Shown: piece by piece, positions 1 to 6,714 of the stretch
How the letters are laid out: every line of letters starts with the position of its first letter
Position numbering within the stretch: position 1 is the first letter of the stretch
Source of the DNA: Prolixibacteraceae bacterium
GTDB taxonomy: Bacteria; Bacteroidota; Bacteroidia; Bacteroidales; Prolixibacteraceae
Length of the DNA: 13,303 bases
Direction: 5' to 3'
Assembly: GCA_016930735.1 (NCBI GenBank)
Contig: JAFGGF010000401.1
Location: 1-13,303, forward strand
The notes under the pieces: model-generated
What the model saw: only the letters and a program-made list of their open reading frames with translations
The model's database searches: none
Told to the model about the DNA's origin: nothing
Position numbers and translations under genes: made by a program

Positions 1-292
1 CTACCTGGGGAGCCACACAGGACAAGAGGTCATTTTCGACCTCTTTTTTTGTATCGTGAGTTTCTGAAATCCTTATTAGATAGGAGATCCACAATTACTC
101 CTTCCCAATACGTTAGGTTGCAACAATTTTGCCTAATCATACAAATAAAATCATTTGGGATTATCAATTACAAGCAAATGAACAACTTAATAAGGTTGCA
201 AGTCTTTACAGGGTAACAAATTGATTATTCTTACAGAATTTCAAGAAGAATGGTGGTAATTAACACTTAACCTTATTCTATGATTGATAATT
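1..292. repeat. Cassette-flanking repeat, copy A (leader side; truncated by window edge)
   Basis: This non-coding stretch before the ATPase gene aligns with 1958-2245 over nearly its whole length. The two share a 26-base identical block from the GGGGAGCCACAC motif into the terminator stem, then an interrupted match through the leader. Matching landmarks are AATCCTTAT (copy A 68-76), AGGTTGCAA at 115-123 and 193-201, ACTTAATAAGGTTGCAA, AAATTGATTAT and AGAATGGTGG. The match fades near AACAC and GATTGAT at about 262-292. The two AGGTTGCAA motifs are 78 bases apart here and 77 in copy B. No reading frame or RNA gene is apparent. The trailer half expected to the left is cut off by the window edge. 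Confidence 0.8.
24..50 (+). terminator. Rho-independent terminator in repeat copy A
   Basis: AAGAGGTC (24-31) pairs with GACCTCTT (38-45) around a 6-base loop, followed by a T run to 50. The hairpin would end transcription of whatever lies left of the window. The same stem recurs near 1977 and 3661 with different loop sequences, so the stem is conserved and the loop is not. Confidence 0.88.
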
Positions 293-346
293 TTTAATGT
301 TTGAGTTGATCAAAAAAAGCTGGTTACCAAACATAAAAGGAAACCA

Positions 347-426
347 TCACTTTAATACAACTTTTTTAAAATATTACCCTCACTTTAATACAATATTTTG
401 TATTTTTATCCCTCACTTTAATACAA
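347..426. repeat. Three direct repeats TCACTTTAATACAA with exact 33-base period
   Basis: Three identical 14-base copies start at 347, 380 and 413. The first two are followed by different AT-rich spacers that end in CCC. The last copy ends 8 bases before the ATPase start codon, so it overlaps the place where a ribosome or a promoter-proximal protein would bind. The period is close to three helical turns, which puts the copies on roughly one face of the DNA. A binding array for an autoregulator is my inference. No exact TAnnTTTG box was found here; TATTTTG at 394-400 is one base short. Confidence 0.8.
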
Positions 427-434
427 TCAAATAA

Positions 435-1772
435 ATGTTTAAGCGGGAAGTTTTAAAAGAACTAGGAAAATGGAAAAATAAGCAGTTCCGAAAACCACTG
501 GTCATAAGGGGTGCCAGGCAGGTTGGGAAAACTACTGCGATAAATATGTTTTCGGAAAAATTCGACCAGTATATTTACCTCAATCTTGAAAAAGAGGAAG
601 AAAGGCAATTATTCGAACAAAAATACCCTTTCGCCGATTTAATTACCAACCTGTTTATTTATGCAAGGAAAAGGAGGAACGGTGGTACTACCCTTATTTT
701 TATTGATGAAATTCAGAACTCTCCAAAAGCAATAGCACTACTCAGGTATTTTTATGAAGAGGCGAATGATCTGTTCATCATTACAGCTGGTTCGCTATTA
801 GAAAGCATAATGGATCGAAAAAATTCCTTCCCTGTAGGCAGGGTGGAGTACATGTCAATTCATCCTTGTTCATTTAAGGAATTCCTGTATGCTACCGATA
901 ACGAATTATTAGCAGCTGAGCTTGAAAAACCCACTGTCCCGGCATTTTTGCATAACCAGCTTACCGCACTTTTTAAAAAATATGCCACCATTGGCGGAAT
1001 GCCCGAAGTATTGAAACTTTATGCAAACGGAACCGATATTTCATCACTCGGTCCGGTTTACGACAGCTTGATTCATTCTTTTTCCGATGATGTGGAAAAA
1101 TATGCTGTATCTTCAGCCCAAACAACATATATAAGCCACATCATTGACCATGCTTTTGCTTTGGGTGGAACCAAGATTACATTTGAAAAATTCGGGAACT
1201 CGGAATACCGCTCACGGGAAATGAGAGAAGCATTCCGTACCCTTGAAAAAACAATGTTGATACGGTTGGTATATCCAAGCGTTTCTGCCGAAATGCCTGC
1301 TTCGCCTTCTTTAACCCGTAAACCTCGCCTTCATATTTTAGATACCGGATTTATTAACCATACCCAAGGATTGATGGGTGAACTCGTCTTTAATCAAAAT
1401 ATTGGCGATACACACCGCGGAATCATCGCCGAACACATTACCGGACAGGAGTTGCTTGCATCCAATTTTTCAATTAGTAACAAACTAAACTTTTGGGTTC
1501 GCGACAAAAAAGAATCAAGTGCAGAGGTAGATTATTTATTCCCCTGGCAGGGTAGAATTATTCCCATTGAAGTGAAATCGGGAAGTATTGGAAAATTAAA
1601 ATCATTGCACCAATTTATAGACCGCGCCCCCCATAATATTGCTGTAAGGGTTTATCAAGGTGAATACCTGTTGCAAAAAACTAAAACCATTGCAGGCAAA
1701 GAGTTCACCCTTCTCAACCTACCTTTTTACCTTGTGCACCGCATTGGACAGGAATTAGATAAACTAAAATAG
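435..1772 (+). CDS. AAA-family ATPase with C-terminal DUF4143 nuclease-like domain
   Basis: The 445-residue protein has the standard layout of DUF4143-type ATPases. A P-loop, GARQVGKT, lies at residues 26-33. A Walker B strand with the family signature LIFIDEIQ lies at 87-94, and a sensor-like TAGS at 117-120. The C-terminal domain carries EVDY (D366) and IPIEVKSG (E379, K381), matching the D...ExK core of the PD-(D/E)XK fold. The family is abundant in Bacteroidota and archaea, and no firm cellular role is established. The ATG at 435 is preferred because the homologous N-terminus leads directly into the P-loop; no clear Shine-Dalgarno is visible. A small 6-bp hairpin (AGGATC/GATCCT, 1788-1805) follows the stop. 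The gene stands alone between copies of a non-coding repeat, and the strong terminator comes only at 1977. ATPase and DUF4143 identity are solid; substrate and function are unknown. Confidence 0.93.
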   Translation: MFKREVLKELGKWKNKQFRKPLVIRGARQVGKTTAINMFSEKFDQYIYLNLEKEEERQLFEQKYPFADLITNLFIYARKRRNGGTTLIFIDEIQNSPKAIALLRYFYEEANDLFIITAGSLLESIMDRKNSFPVGRVEYMSIHPCSFKEFLYATDNELLAAELEKPTVPAFLHNQLTALFKKYATIGGMPEVLKLYANGTDISSLGPVYDSLIHSFSDDVEKYAVSSAQTTYISHIIDHAFALGGTKITFEKFGNSEYRSREMREAFRTLEKTMLIRLVYPSVSAEMPASPSLTRKPRLHILDTGFINHTQGLMGELVFNQNIGDTHRGIIAEHITGQELLASNFSISNKLNFWVRDKKESSAEVDYLFPWQGRIIPIEVKSGSIGKLKSLHQFIDRAPHNIAVRVYQGEYLLQKTKTIAGKEFTLLNLPFYLVHRIGQELDKLK

Positions 1773-1830
1773 AATTGAAGAAAGTAGAGGATCGGAATAG
1801 ATCCTTTGACGCCCCGAATGTTCGAAAAAT

Positions 1831-2245
1831 GTCTAATGTATATTCGGAAAATACTATAAGCCAATAGTGTTAATGGCTCATAATTGGTTCAAAATTTATA
1901 GTTATTCACACTAACCCTTCACAAATTAGGTTGCAACTTCTCCCGAGTACTCGGGATTAGGGGAGCCACACAGGACAAGAGGTCAAAAGTTGACCTCTTT
2001 TTTTGTGTCCTGAGTTCTGGAATCCTTATCTGATAAGAGCTTTACAATTATTCCCTGTTATTGATTCAGGTTGCAATAATTTGATTAATTGTACCAAACG
2101 ATCCACTAAAATCACTTAATAAAAAGAAAATAAACCACTTAATAAGGTTGCAATTCTTTATAGGGGTAATAAATTGATTATCTAATAAAATTTCAAAAGA
2201 ATGGTGGCTATTAACACCTTTCTATTAGGAAACATTGATTAAAAT
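1831..2245. repeat. Cassette-flanking repeat, complete copy B (trailer, terminator, leader)
   Basis: This is the only complete copy in the window and fills most of the 589-base gap between the ATPase and Fic genes. The trailer (1831 to about 1976) matches 3495-3660, with shared GTCT, AATGGCTCA, ATTGGTTCA, ATTCACACTAA, AGGTTGCAACTTCTCCCGA and GGGGAGCCA. The terminator follows at 1977-2004. The leader (2005-2245) matches 51-292. AGGTTGCAA occurs at 1928-1936, 2068-2076 and 2145-2153. No open frame or RNA gene was recognised. The copies have diverged by substitutions and small indels, so the duplication is not recent. Confidence 0.82.
1977..2004 (+). terminator. Rho-independent terminator after the ATPase gene
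   Basis: AAGAGGTCA (1977-1985) pairs with TGACCTCTT (1991-1999) around a 5-base loop and is followed by a T run to 2004. It lies about 205 bases past the ATPase stop, inside repeat copy B. It should insulate the ATPase unit from the Fic unit. Confidence 0.9.
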
Positions 2246-2299
2246 AGTGCAAAAAGATATGTAAAATAAAATCGGACACATTGCGAATACAGTATTTTT

Positions 2300-2352
2300 T
2301 ATTTGCAGAAAACAACTCAGGCGCAATTATAAATATTTATATTTGCAGAAAA
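2300..2352. repeat. Pair of direct repeats TATTTGCAGAAAA upstream of the Fic gene
   Basis: Identical 13-base copies lie at 2300-2312 and 2340-2352, 40 bases apart. Both are preceded by a run resembling TATTT. The second copy ends 9 bases before the Fic start codon and overlaps the -7 box. They could be binding sites for the winged helix at the C-terminus of the Fic protein, or the remains of a duplicated promoter. Either reading is inference. Confidence 0.65.
2338..2345 (+). promoter_or_regulatory. Bacteroidota -7 box for the Fic gene
   Basis: TATATTTG matches the TAnnTTTG consensus exactly. It lies 16 bases before the ATG at 2362, implying a very short leader. No convincing TTTG -33 element sits at the usual distance upstream. 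Confidence 0.5.
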
Positions 2353-2361
2353 TAGACAAAA

Positions 2362-3492
2362 ATGAAGTTAAGCAATTTCAAAGCCGGGCAAAAAATCCAG
2401 CAGTTCAATTATAAAAGCTATGAGCCGAATAAGATAAATATATCATGGGAGCTTGATGATCCCGGATTAGCTTTGCTGTTGAGCCAGGCTGACATCAAAC
2501 TCGGTGAACTGAATGCTTATTCACAACTTATACCCGATGTTGACTTCTTCATAAAAATGCACGTATTAAAAGAAGGTACGCAAAGTAGTCGTATAGAAGG
2601 AACACAAACAAATATCGATGAAGTTGTTCAAAAGGAAGAATTCATTCAACCAGAGAAGAAGAATGACTGGCGGGAAGTTCAAAATTACGTGCAAGCGATG
2701 AATCAAGCAATAATTGATCTTGAAAAACTGCCTGTTAGTAATCGATTGATGAAGCAGACACACAAAATATTAATGCAAGGTGTAAGAGGAACAAATAAGC
2801 TTCCTGGTGAATTCAGAAAAAGTCAAAACTGGATTGGTGGTAGCAGCTTGGTGGATGCCTCTTTCATTCCACCCCACCAAGATAGTGTACCGGAATTAAT
2901 GGGAGACCTCGAAAAATTCCTGCACAACGAAATTAATCCTGTTCCACCATTAATTAAAATCGGTATTGCTCATTATCAGTTCGAAACAATTCACCCATTT
3001 CTGGATGGAAACGGAAGAATGGGACGGCTACTAATTACCCTGTTTCTGGTGAGTAATGGATTATTACATAAACCAACACTATATTTGTCCGATTTCTTTG
3101 AACGAAACCGAATGTTGTATTATGATAATCTTCGCCGTGTTTCATCTCATAATGACCTTATTCAATGGCTAAAATTTTTTCTGGTTGGTGTTAAAGAGAC
3201 TTCTGAAAATTCTATCCAAACTTTTAAAGATATAATTGCATTGCGAAGTAATGTGGAGCATAAAATAGTGATGCTTGGTAAAAAATATAATCTGGCAAAA
3301 CTATTTCTGGAATTACTGTACGGGGAGCCTAAAATAGATGCTCAGAGTACAGCAGAGGCTCTCAATGTAAATATTTCTACTGTTCTCAGATTGATTGGTG
3401 ATTTTGAAAAGCTGGGAATCCTGAAGGAACTAACAGGTTATAAACGAAACCGGATTTTTTCATTTGAAGATTACCTGAATATTTTTAGATAA
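2362..3492 (+). CDS. Fic-domain protein adenylyltransferase (SoFic-like, self-inhibited class)
   Basis: The 376-residue protein matches the three-part layout of SoFic-type Fic proteins in order and length. The Fic_N region (about 33-115) carries the inhibitory helix motif SSRIEG (S75...E79-G80), whose glutamate is known in this family to block ATP placement. The Fic core (about 127-275) holds the flap around WIGGSSLVDASFIPPH and the catalytic motif HPFLDGNGRMGR at 211-222, with H211, D215, N217 and R219 all present. A winged helix (about 307-372) includes AQSTAEALNVNISTVLRLI. All catalytic residues are intact, so AMP transfer from ATP to a protein hydroxyl is expected; the target is unknown. 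No antitoxin gene is adjacent, which fits the built-in inhibitory helix. The gene is the second unit of the repeat-bounded array, and its stop is only 3 bases before the next repeat copy. Confidence 0.93.
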   Translation: MKLSNFKAGQKIQQFNYKSYEPNKINISWELDDPGLALLLSQADIKLGELNAYSQLIPDVDFFIKMHVLKEGTQSSRIEGTQTNIDEVVQKEEFIQPEKKNDWREVQNYVQAMNQAIIDLEKLPVSNRLMKQTHKILMQGVRGTNKLPGEFRKSQNWIGGSSLVDASFIPPHQDSVPELMGDLEKFLHNEINPVPPLIKIGIAHYQFETIHPFLDGNGRMGRLLITLFLVSNGLLHKPTLYLSDFFERNRMLYYDNLRRVSSHNDLIQWLKFFLVGVKETSENSIQTFKDIIALRSNVEHKIVMLGKKYNLAKLFLELLYGEPKIDAQSTAEALNVNISTVLRLIGDFEKLGILKELTGYKRNRIFSFEDYLNIFR

Positions 3493-3494
3493 CG

Positions 3495-3690
3495 GTCTTC
3501 ATATATCCAAAATATTATTGGCTTAATTGGTTAATTAATGGCTCAAGATTGGTTCATCGATAATTTGTCGTAAAGTCAAAAGGTTGGTAATTCACACTAA
3601 ACTTTTACAAATCAGGTTGCAACTTCTCCCGAATCTTCGGGATATGGGGAGCCAAACAAAAAAGAGGTCATAAGCGACCTCTTTTTTGTT
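3495..3690. repeat. Cassette-flanking repeat, copy C (trailer side only)
   Basis: The match to copy B begins 3 bases after the Fic stop codon and runs through the terminator. It then stops: the sequence after about 3695 has no similarity to the leader parts at 51-292 or 2005-2245. AGGTTGCAA is at 3614-3622, 47 bases before the terminator stem, against 49 in copy B. The loss of similarity probably marks the right end of the array against the neighbouring chromosome. Confidence 0.8.
3657..3690. terminator. Bidirectional terminator between Fic and GH9 genes
   Basis: AAAGAGGTC (3661-3669) pairs with GACCTCTTT (3676-3684) around a 6-base loop. An A run lies before the stem and a T run after it, so the structure works on both strands. 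It can end the Fic transcript from the left and the convergent GH9 transcript, whose stop is at 3737, from the right. Confidence 0.9.
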
Positions 3691-3736
3691 TATATATGCT
3701 TTATCTCAGTTATTCATATATTAAAATTTCATCTGT

Positions 3737-6268
3737 CTATTTAACTATATTTTTGAAAGCAGAACCAAAAATTAAATAGCCGGTATTTCCTCCAATAGTA
3801 CCTTCGTTTTGCCCCCACAGAAATGGCCAGTCGTCATAGTTTTCAAAATGGTCAGGTTTTCTGAATAAAATACCCGGAGCAACATTTCCCGGAATAAATG
3901 AGAAATCAGCCCTGTTGTTACCATAAAAAACTTCTTTTGGACGAGCTGCACCAACGGTTGCAACCAATGAATAATTGTGATACGGATGGCAGCCAAACAG
4001 CCAATTCGTGGTCTTAAAAGCATGGCTGGCATCTATAATTTCAGGGAAATATTTATTCGCAAAGCATATGGTGGTACCAAAACTAACAACAGCTCCACCT
4101 CCTGCCCAGTTACCCAAGCCAATAGGGACTCCATAAGGATTATCCTTTTCCAGTCCTTCGATATATTCTTTGTATTTAACAACATAAGGACGGAGCTTTT
4201 CTTTGTATGATTCTTCCATGTGTGGTATGGCATGTAATGCCGTCAAAATAACGAAACTGACGTTTCGCTCAAGTGCAGGCCATAAAAGTTCCTGAAATTT
4301 ATCGAGGTATTGTTGCTCTCCGGTTGTGATATAAAGTTGAAGATTGGTGCCCATGTCTGCTGATCCACGGTCAAACCGGCCAGAGCGCTGTGGTTGATTG
4401 GCAAGTAATTCTGTTGATTCCTTAAGAAGTCTTTTTGACTGTTGTAAAGCTCTTTCCGAAAGATCATCGTTATATCCCTTTAATGCCCGGCTTGCTGCGG
4501 CAAACATTGTTGCAGCCCTAAGATCGAGACCCGGATTACGGCTGGTAAATGCCCACATATCATCCTTAACTCCGCTCGATCGGCCATCCGGTGCCATTTC
4601 ATAAGGACCAAGATTTGGGTTATATGGAAGGCCATCGGTTATGGATGCTGCATCGCCAAGGTGATGGTAATTATCAAGAACAGAGTTAGAAAGCGTTTGC
4701 GCCATATGCCCTATAATTTCTGCCTGAGCGACTAAATTCAATGTTCCATGCTCGATAAACTGCAACACGTCAGGTGTCCCATCCGGACGATGAAGATCAA
4801 CATAACGTTGCTTTTCATCAACAAATGTTTGATCGCGTAAGGGTTTGAAATATTCCCAGGTTTGAACTAAGTTCTGCACCACACCAATGTTCGATCCTGT
4901 TTCGATATCAAAATCTCCGGCATCGAAAAAACCGCCAACATTTAAACCGGGAATTGTTTCAAGTGCTTTAAACCTGGTGTCGGTTGTAGGTCCCTGGCGA
5001 TGAAGGTCGAAGTGATCGGTGTTTGGCGGAGCCTGCAGATAACTTTCCTTAAAAGGCTCGCCATGCCACACTCTGTAAGCTTCATTCACGAACATGTGAT
5101 TCATATGTATCGGAATCCAGATATCGCTGGTGGCATCTGTGATCCAATCGTAAACGTTATTTTCTATTAAAAAATTATTTGTTTTAAAGTCACCATACTT
5201 TATGTAATATATCCCCGGTGTATTAACTAAGGTAAAATCGAATTTTACGTAGTGATATTTATAATAGTCACCCCAGGGTACAATATTACCACTGAATACT
5301 TCTGTAGCATTGCCATCGTCGCCTATTTTATATATTGATGCTTTTATAAATGGTTTATCTTTCTTATCAAGTTCAATTACAGAAACTTTTGGTTGCAAGG
5401 GGAGGTAACCCACTTGAGAAAAACCAATATTTGGCTCTTTTACCCAACCATCAACTGCATTTGGTTCAACCATCCAGGTTAAAACCTTGCCTGTTTTTCC
5501 TGAGGGAAGTAAACTGCGAACAACAAACCAACCGTTTTGTGCAAGCATCCGTCCATCGAAAAGCATAATATCAGCATCAGGCGAAGTGATTTTCACCAAA
5601 CGCTCAGGATCATCGGGTGCCAGAAGAAGGGTATGGCCGGTTTCCAGAGGAAGCGGATCGATAAATCTGCCGGTCCCTCTATCATCGGAAGTTATATAAC
5701 CCTTGTACTGCTTTATCTTTTCATTGTTAGGTCTTGTAATGCTGTTACCTGCCACATAACGCGAGAATCGATTGTAACGTCCATCCATTAAATAGGTCTT
5801 TCCCCAATATTGTGAAGGAAGAAACTCAAGATTAAAACCGGCACTTCCTTCAAGAATCGCAGGAACAGGTTTATCAAGATAAACAGATATCTCAACACCT
5901 TTACCTTTAGCTGTGACAACCACCCGCGATTCAAAATCATAATCTTCATACCTTAATACGGACTCAATGGATTTCGATGCCCTATCAACTTTTCGGGTTG
6001 GTATTACAGGAACAAGATCCCATTGTTCAGGAGTATTGGAAAGCCTTATTGCACCCCCTTGTGCTGTTCTGACACCATGGTGAATTAATTCTATTCCGGC
6101 GGTCTTTTCATCGTTAAACCCCCCGGTAAAAAGATTATTGTACACAACCACATTGACACCTTGCGTTTCAAAATATTCAAGATCATTGAGTATCAAATCC
6201 TGACTCCGTCCAAAATTCCATGTAGCCTGAAGTAATACTAAAAGAAAAAATATAGAAATTCTTTTCAT
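3737..6268 (-). CDS. Secreted glycoside hydrolase family 9 enzyme with N-terminal CelD_N-like domain
   Basis: The frame is open to 6313, but the ATG at 6268 is preferred. It begins a signal peptide (MKRISIFFLLVLLQ), and the upstream 15 codons would overlap a consensus -7 box. The resulting protein has 843 residues and no lipobox. About 260 residues of unassigned, probably beta-rich sequence come first. An Ig-like CelD_N segment follows, beginning near GFSQVGYLP, and then the GH9 (alpha/alpha)6 catalytic domain. Visible GH9 hallmarks are FFDAGDFD (D449 and D452, the catalytic base region), the histidine region GCHPYHNY (H761), and WGQNEGTIGGNTG near the C-terminus (E822, probable general acid). 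The enzyme should act in the periplasm or outside the cell on beta-glucan-type chains or oligosaccharides; GH9 also includes exo-acting glucosaminidases, so the substrate is open. It has its own promoter and terminators, and no SusC/SusD-like gene adjoins it. Confidence 0.9.
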   Translation of the reverse strand: MKRISIFFLLVLLQATWNFGRSQDLILNDLEYFETQGVNVVVYNNLFTGGFNDEKTAGIELIHHGVRTAQGGAIRLSNTPEQWDLVPVIPTRKVDRASKSIESVLRYEDYDFESRVVVTAKGKGVEISVYLDKPVPAILEGSAGFNLEFLPSQYWGKTYLMDGRYNRFSRYVAGNSITRPNNEKIKQYKGYITSDDRGTGRFIDPLPLETGHTLLLAPDDPERLVKITSPDADIMLFDGRMLAQNGWFVVRSLLPSGKTGKVLTWMVEPNAVDGWVKEPNIGFSQVGYLPLQPKVSVIELDKKDKPFIKASIYKIGDDGNATEVFSGNIVPWGDYYKYHYVKFDFTLVNTPGIYYIKYGDFKTNNFLIENNVYDWITDATSDIWIPIHMNHMFVNEAYRVWHGEPFKESYLQAPPNTDHFDLHRQGPTTDTRFKALETIPGLNVGGFFDAGDFDIETGSNIGVVQNLVQTWEYFKPLRDQTFVDEKQRYVDLHRPDGTPDVLQFIEHGTLNLVAQAEIIGHMAQTLSNSVLDNYHHLGDAASITDGLPYNPNLGPYEMAPDGRSSGVKDDMWAFTSRNPGLDLRAATMFAAASRALKGYNDDLSERALQQSKRLLKESTELLANQPQRSGRFDRGSADMGTNLQLYITTGEQQYLDKFQELLWPALERNVSFVILTALHAIPHMEESYKEKLRPYVVKYKEYIEGLEKDNPYGVPIGLGNWAGGGAVVSFGTTICFANKYFPEIIDASHAFKTTNWLFGCHPYHNYSLVATVGAARPKEVFYGNNRADFSFIPGNVAPGILFRKPDHFENYDDWPFLWGQNEGTIGGNTGYLIFGSAFKNIVK

Positions 6269-6310
6269 TTGTATAAATTTAATTGATTTAGGTAATTCTT
6301 TAATACACAG

Positions 6311-6318
6311 CAAATTTA
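6311..6318 (-). promoter_or_regulatory. Bacteroidota -7 box for the GH9 gene
   Basis: Read on the minus strand, 6318 to 6311 is TAAATTTG, an exact TAnnTTTG match. It lies about 43 bases upstream of the ATG at 6268. A transcript starting just after it could not include an ATG at 6313, which supports the inner start. No clear -33 element is seen. Confidence 0.5.
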
Positions 6319-6658
6319 ATGATTCCTGGTCATTTAAATTATGGTTTATTCCAACTCATACAAGTAAAATTTAAAATTCATCCATCCTGTAAATATAAAA
6401 TTTTCTTTTACATCTGTTTATACAATAAAAATTGCTTTAAATTCAATAATGAACAACTATTTTTCTGTTTATTCAAGTTTTTATAAAAAGAATCGATTGA
6501 ACAAGCCTGGCATAATAATTACAGTTATACAATTAGATTAGATGTTTTAAAAAAATGCTTAGTAAAAAAGGCTATCTAAAATTTGAATCGTGTAGCAAGA
6601 TAAATAAATAGGTTGAAGCACAAATACACATCAGTTCTTACCCGGCATTTTCTTTAAA
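6319..6658. other. Intergenic region without recognisable content
   Basis: About 340 AT-rich bases lie between the GH9 promoter and the terminator of the PLP-lyase gene. I see no open frame of useful length, no RNA gene, no repeat and no strong hairpin. It may hold the upstream control region of the GH9 gene. Confidence 0.5.
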
Positions 6659-6697
6659 CCAAAAAAAATCCTGCAACAAAAAAATGTGCAGGATTTA
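6659..6697 (-). terminator. Rho-independent terminator of the PLP-lyase gene
   Basis: On the minus strand AATCCTGCA (6695-6687) pairs with TGCAGGATT (6675-6667) around an 11-base loop, followed by a T run (the A run at 6659-6668 on the plus strand). It begins about 20 bases after the stop of the lyase gene, so the lyase and the GH9 gene are not one operon. Confidence 0.88.
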
Positions 6698-6714
6698 AGT
6701 ATCATTGTGTATAA

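Noticed and set aside
347..426. Three repeats with unique spacers as a mini CRISPR array
   Set aside because: The repeats are only 14 bases, the spacers are 19 AT-rich bases ending in CCC, the last copy abuts a start codon, and no cas gene is present.
1831..2245. The repeat as an rRNA, tRNA or insertion-sequence remnant
   Set aside because: No cloverleaf, 5S-like sequence, transposase fragment or terminal inverted repeats were recognised, and I saw no target-site duplication.
1..3690. The repeats as integron attC sites
   Set aside because: No integrase is in the window and no clear attC core pair (GTTRRRY with RYYYAAC) is seen; the layout is similar but the evidence is lacking.
3954..5397. 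Extra GGTTGCAA words as further repeat motifs
   Set aside because: Those occurrences lie inside the GH9 coding sequence without the leading A or the surrounding repeat context, so they are chance matches.
3977..5791. Several plus- and minus-strand frames of 66-86 codons inside the GH9 gene
   Set aside because: All overlap the well-supported GH9 coding sequence, and none has a recognisable domain or start context.
6269..6313. Upstream ATG adding 15 residues to the GH9 protein
   Set aside because: It would place the signal peptide internally, and the ATG lies inside the consensus -7 box region.
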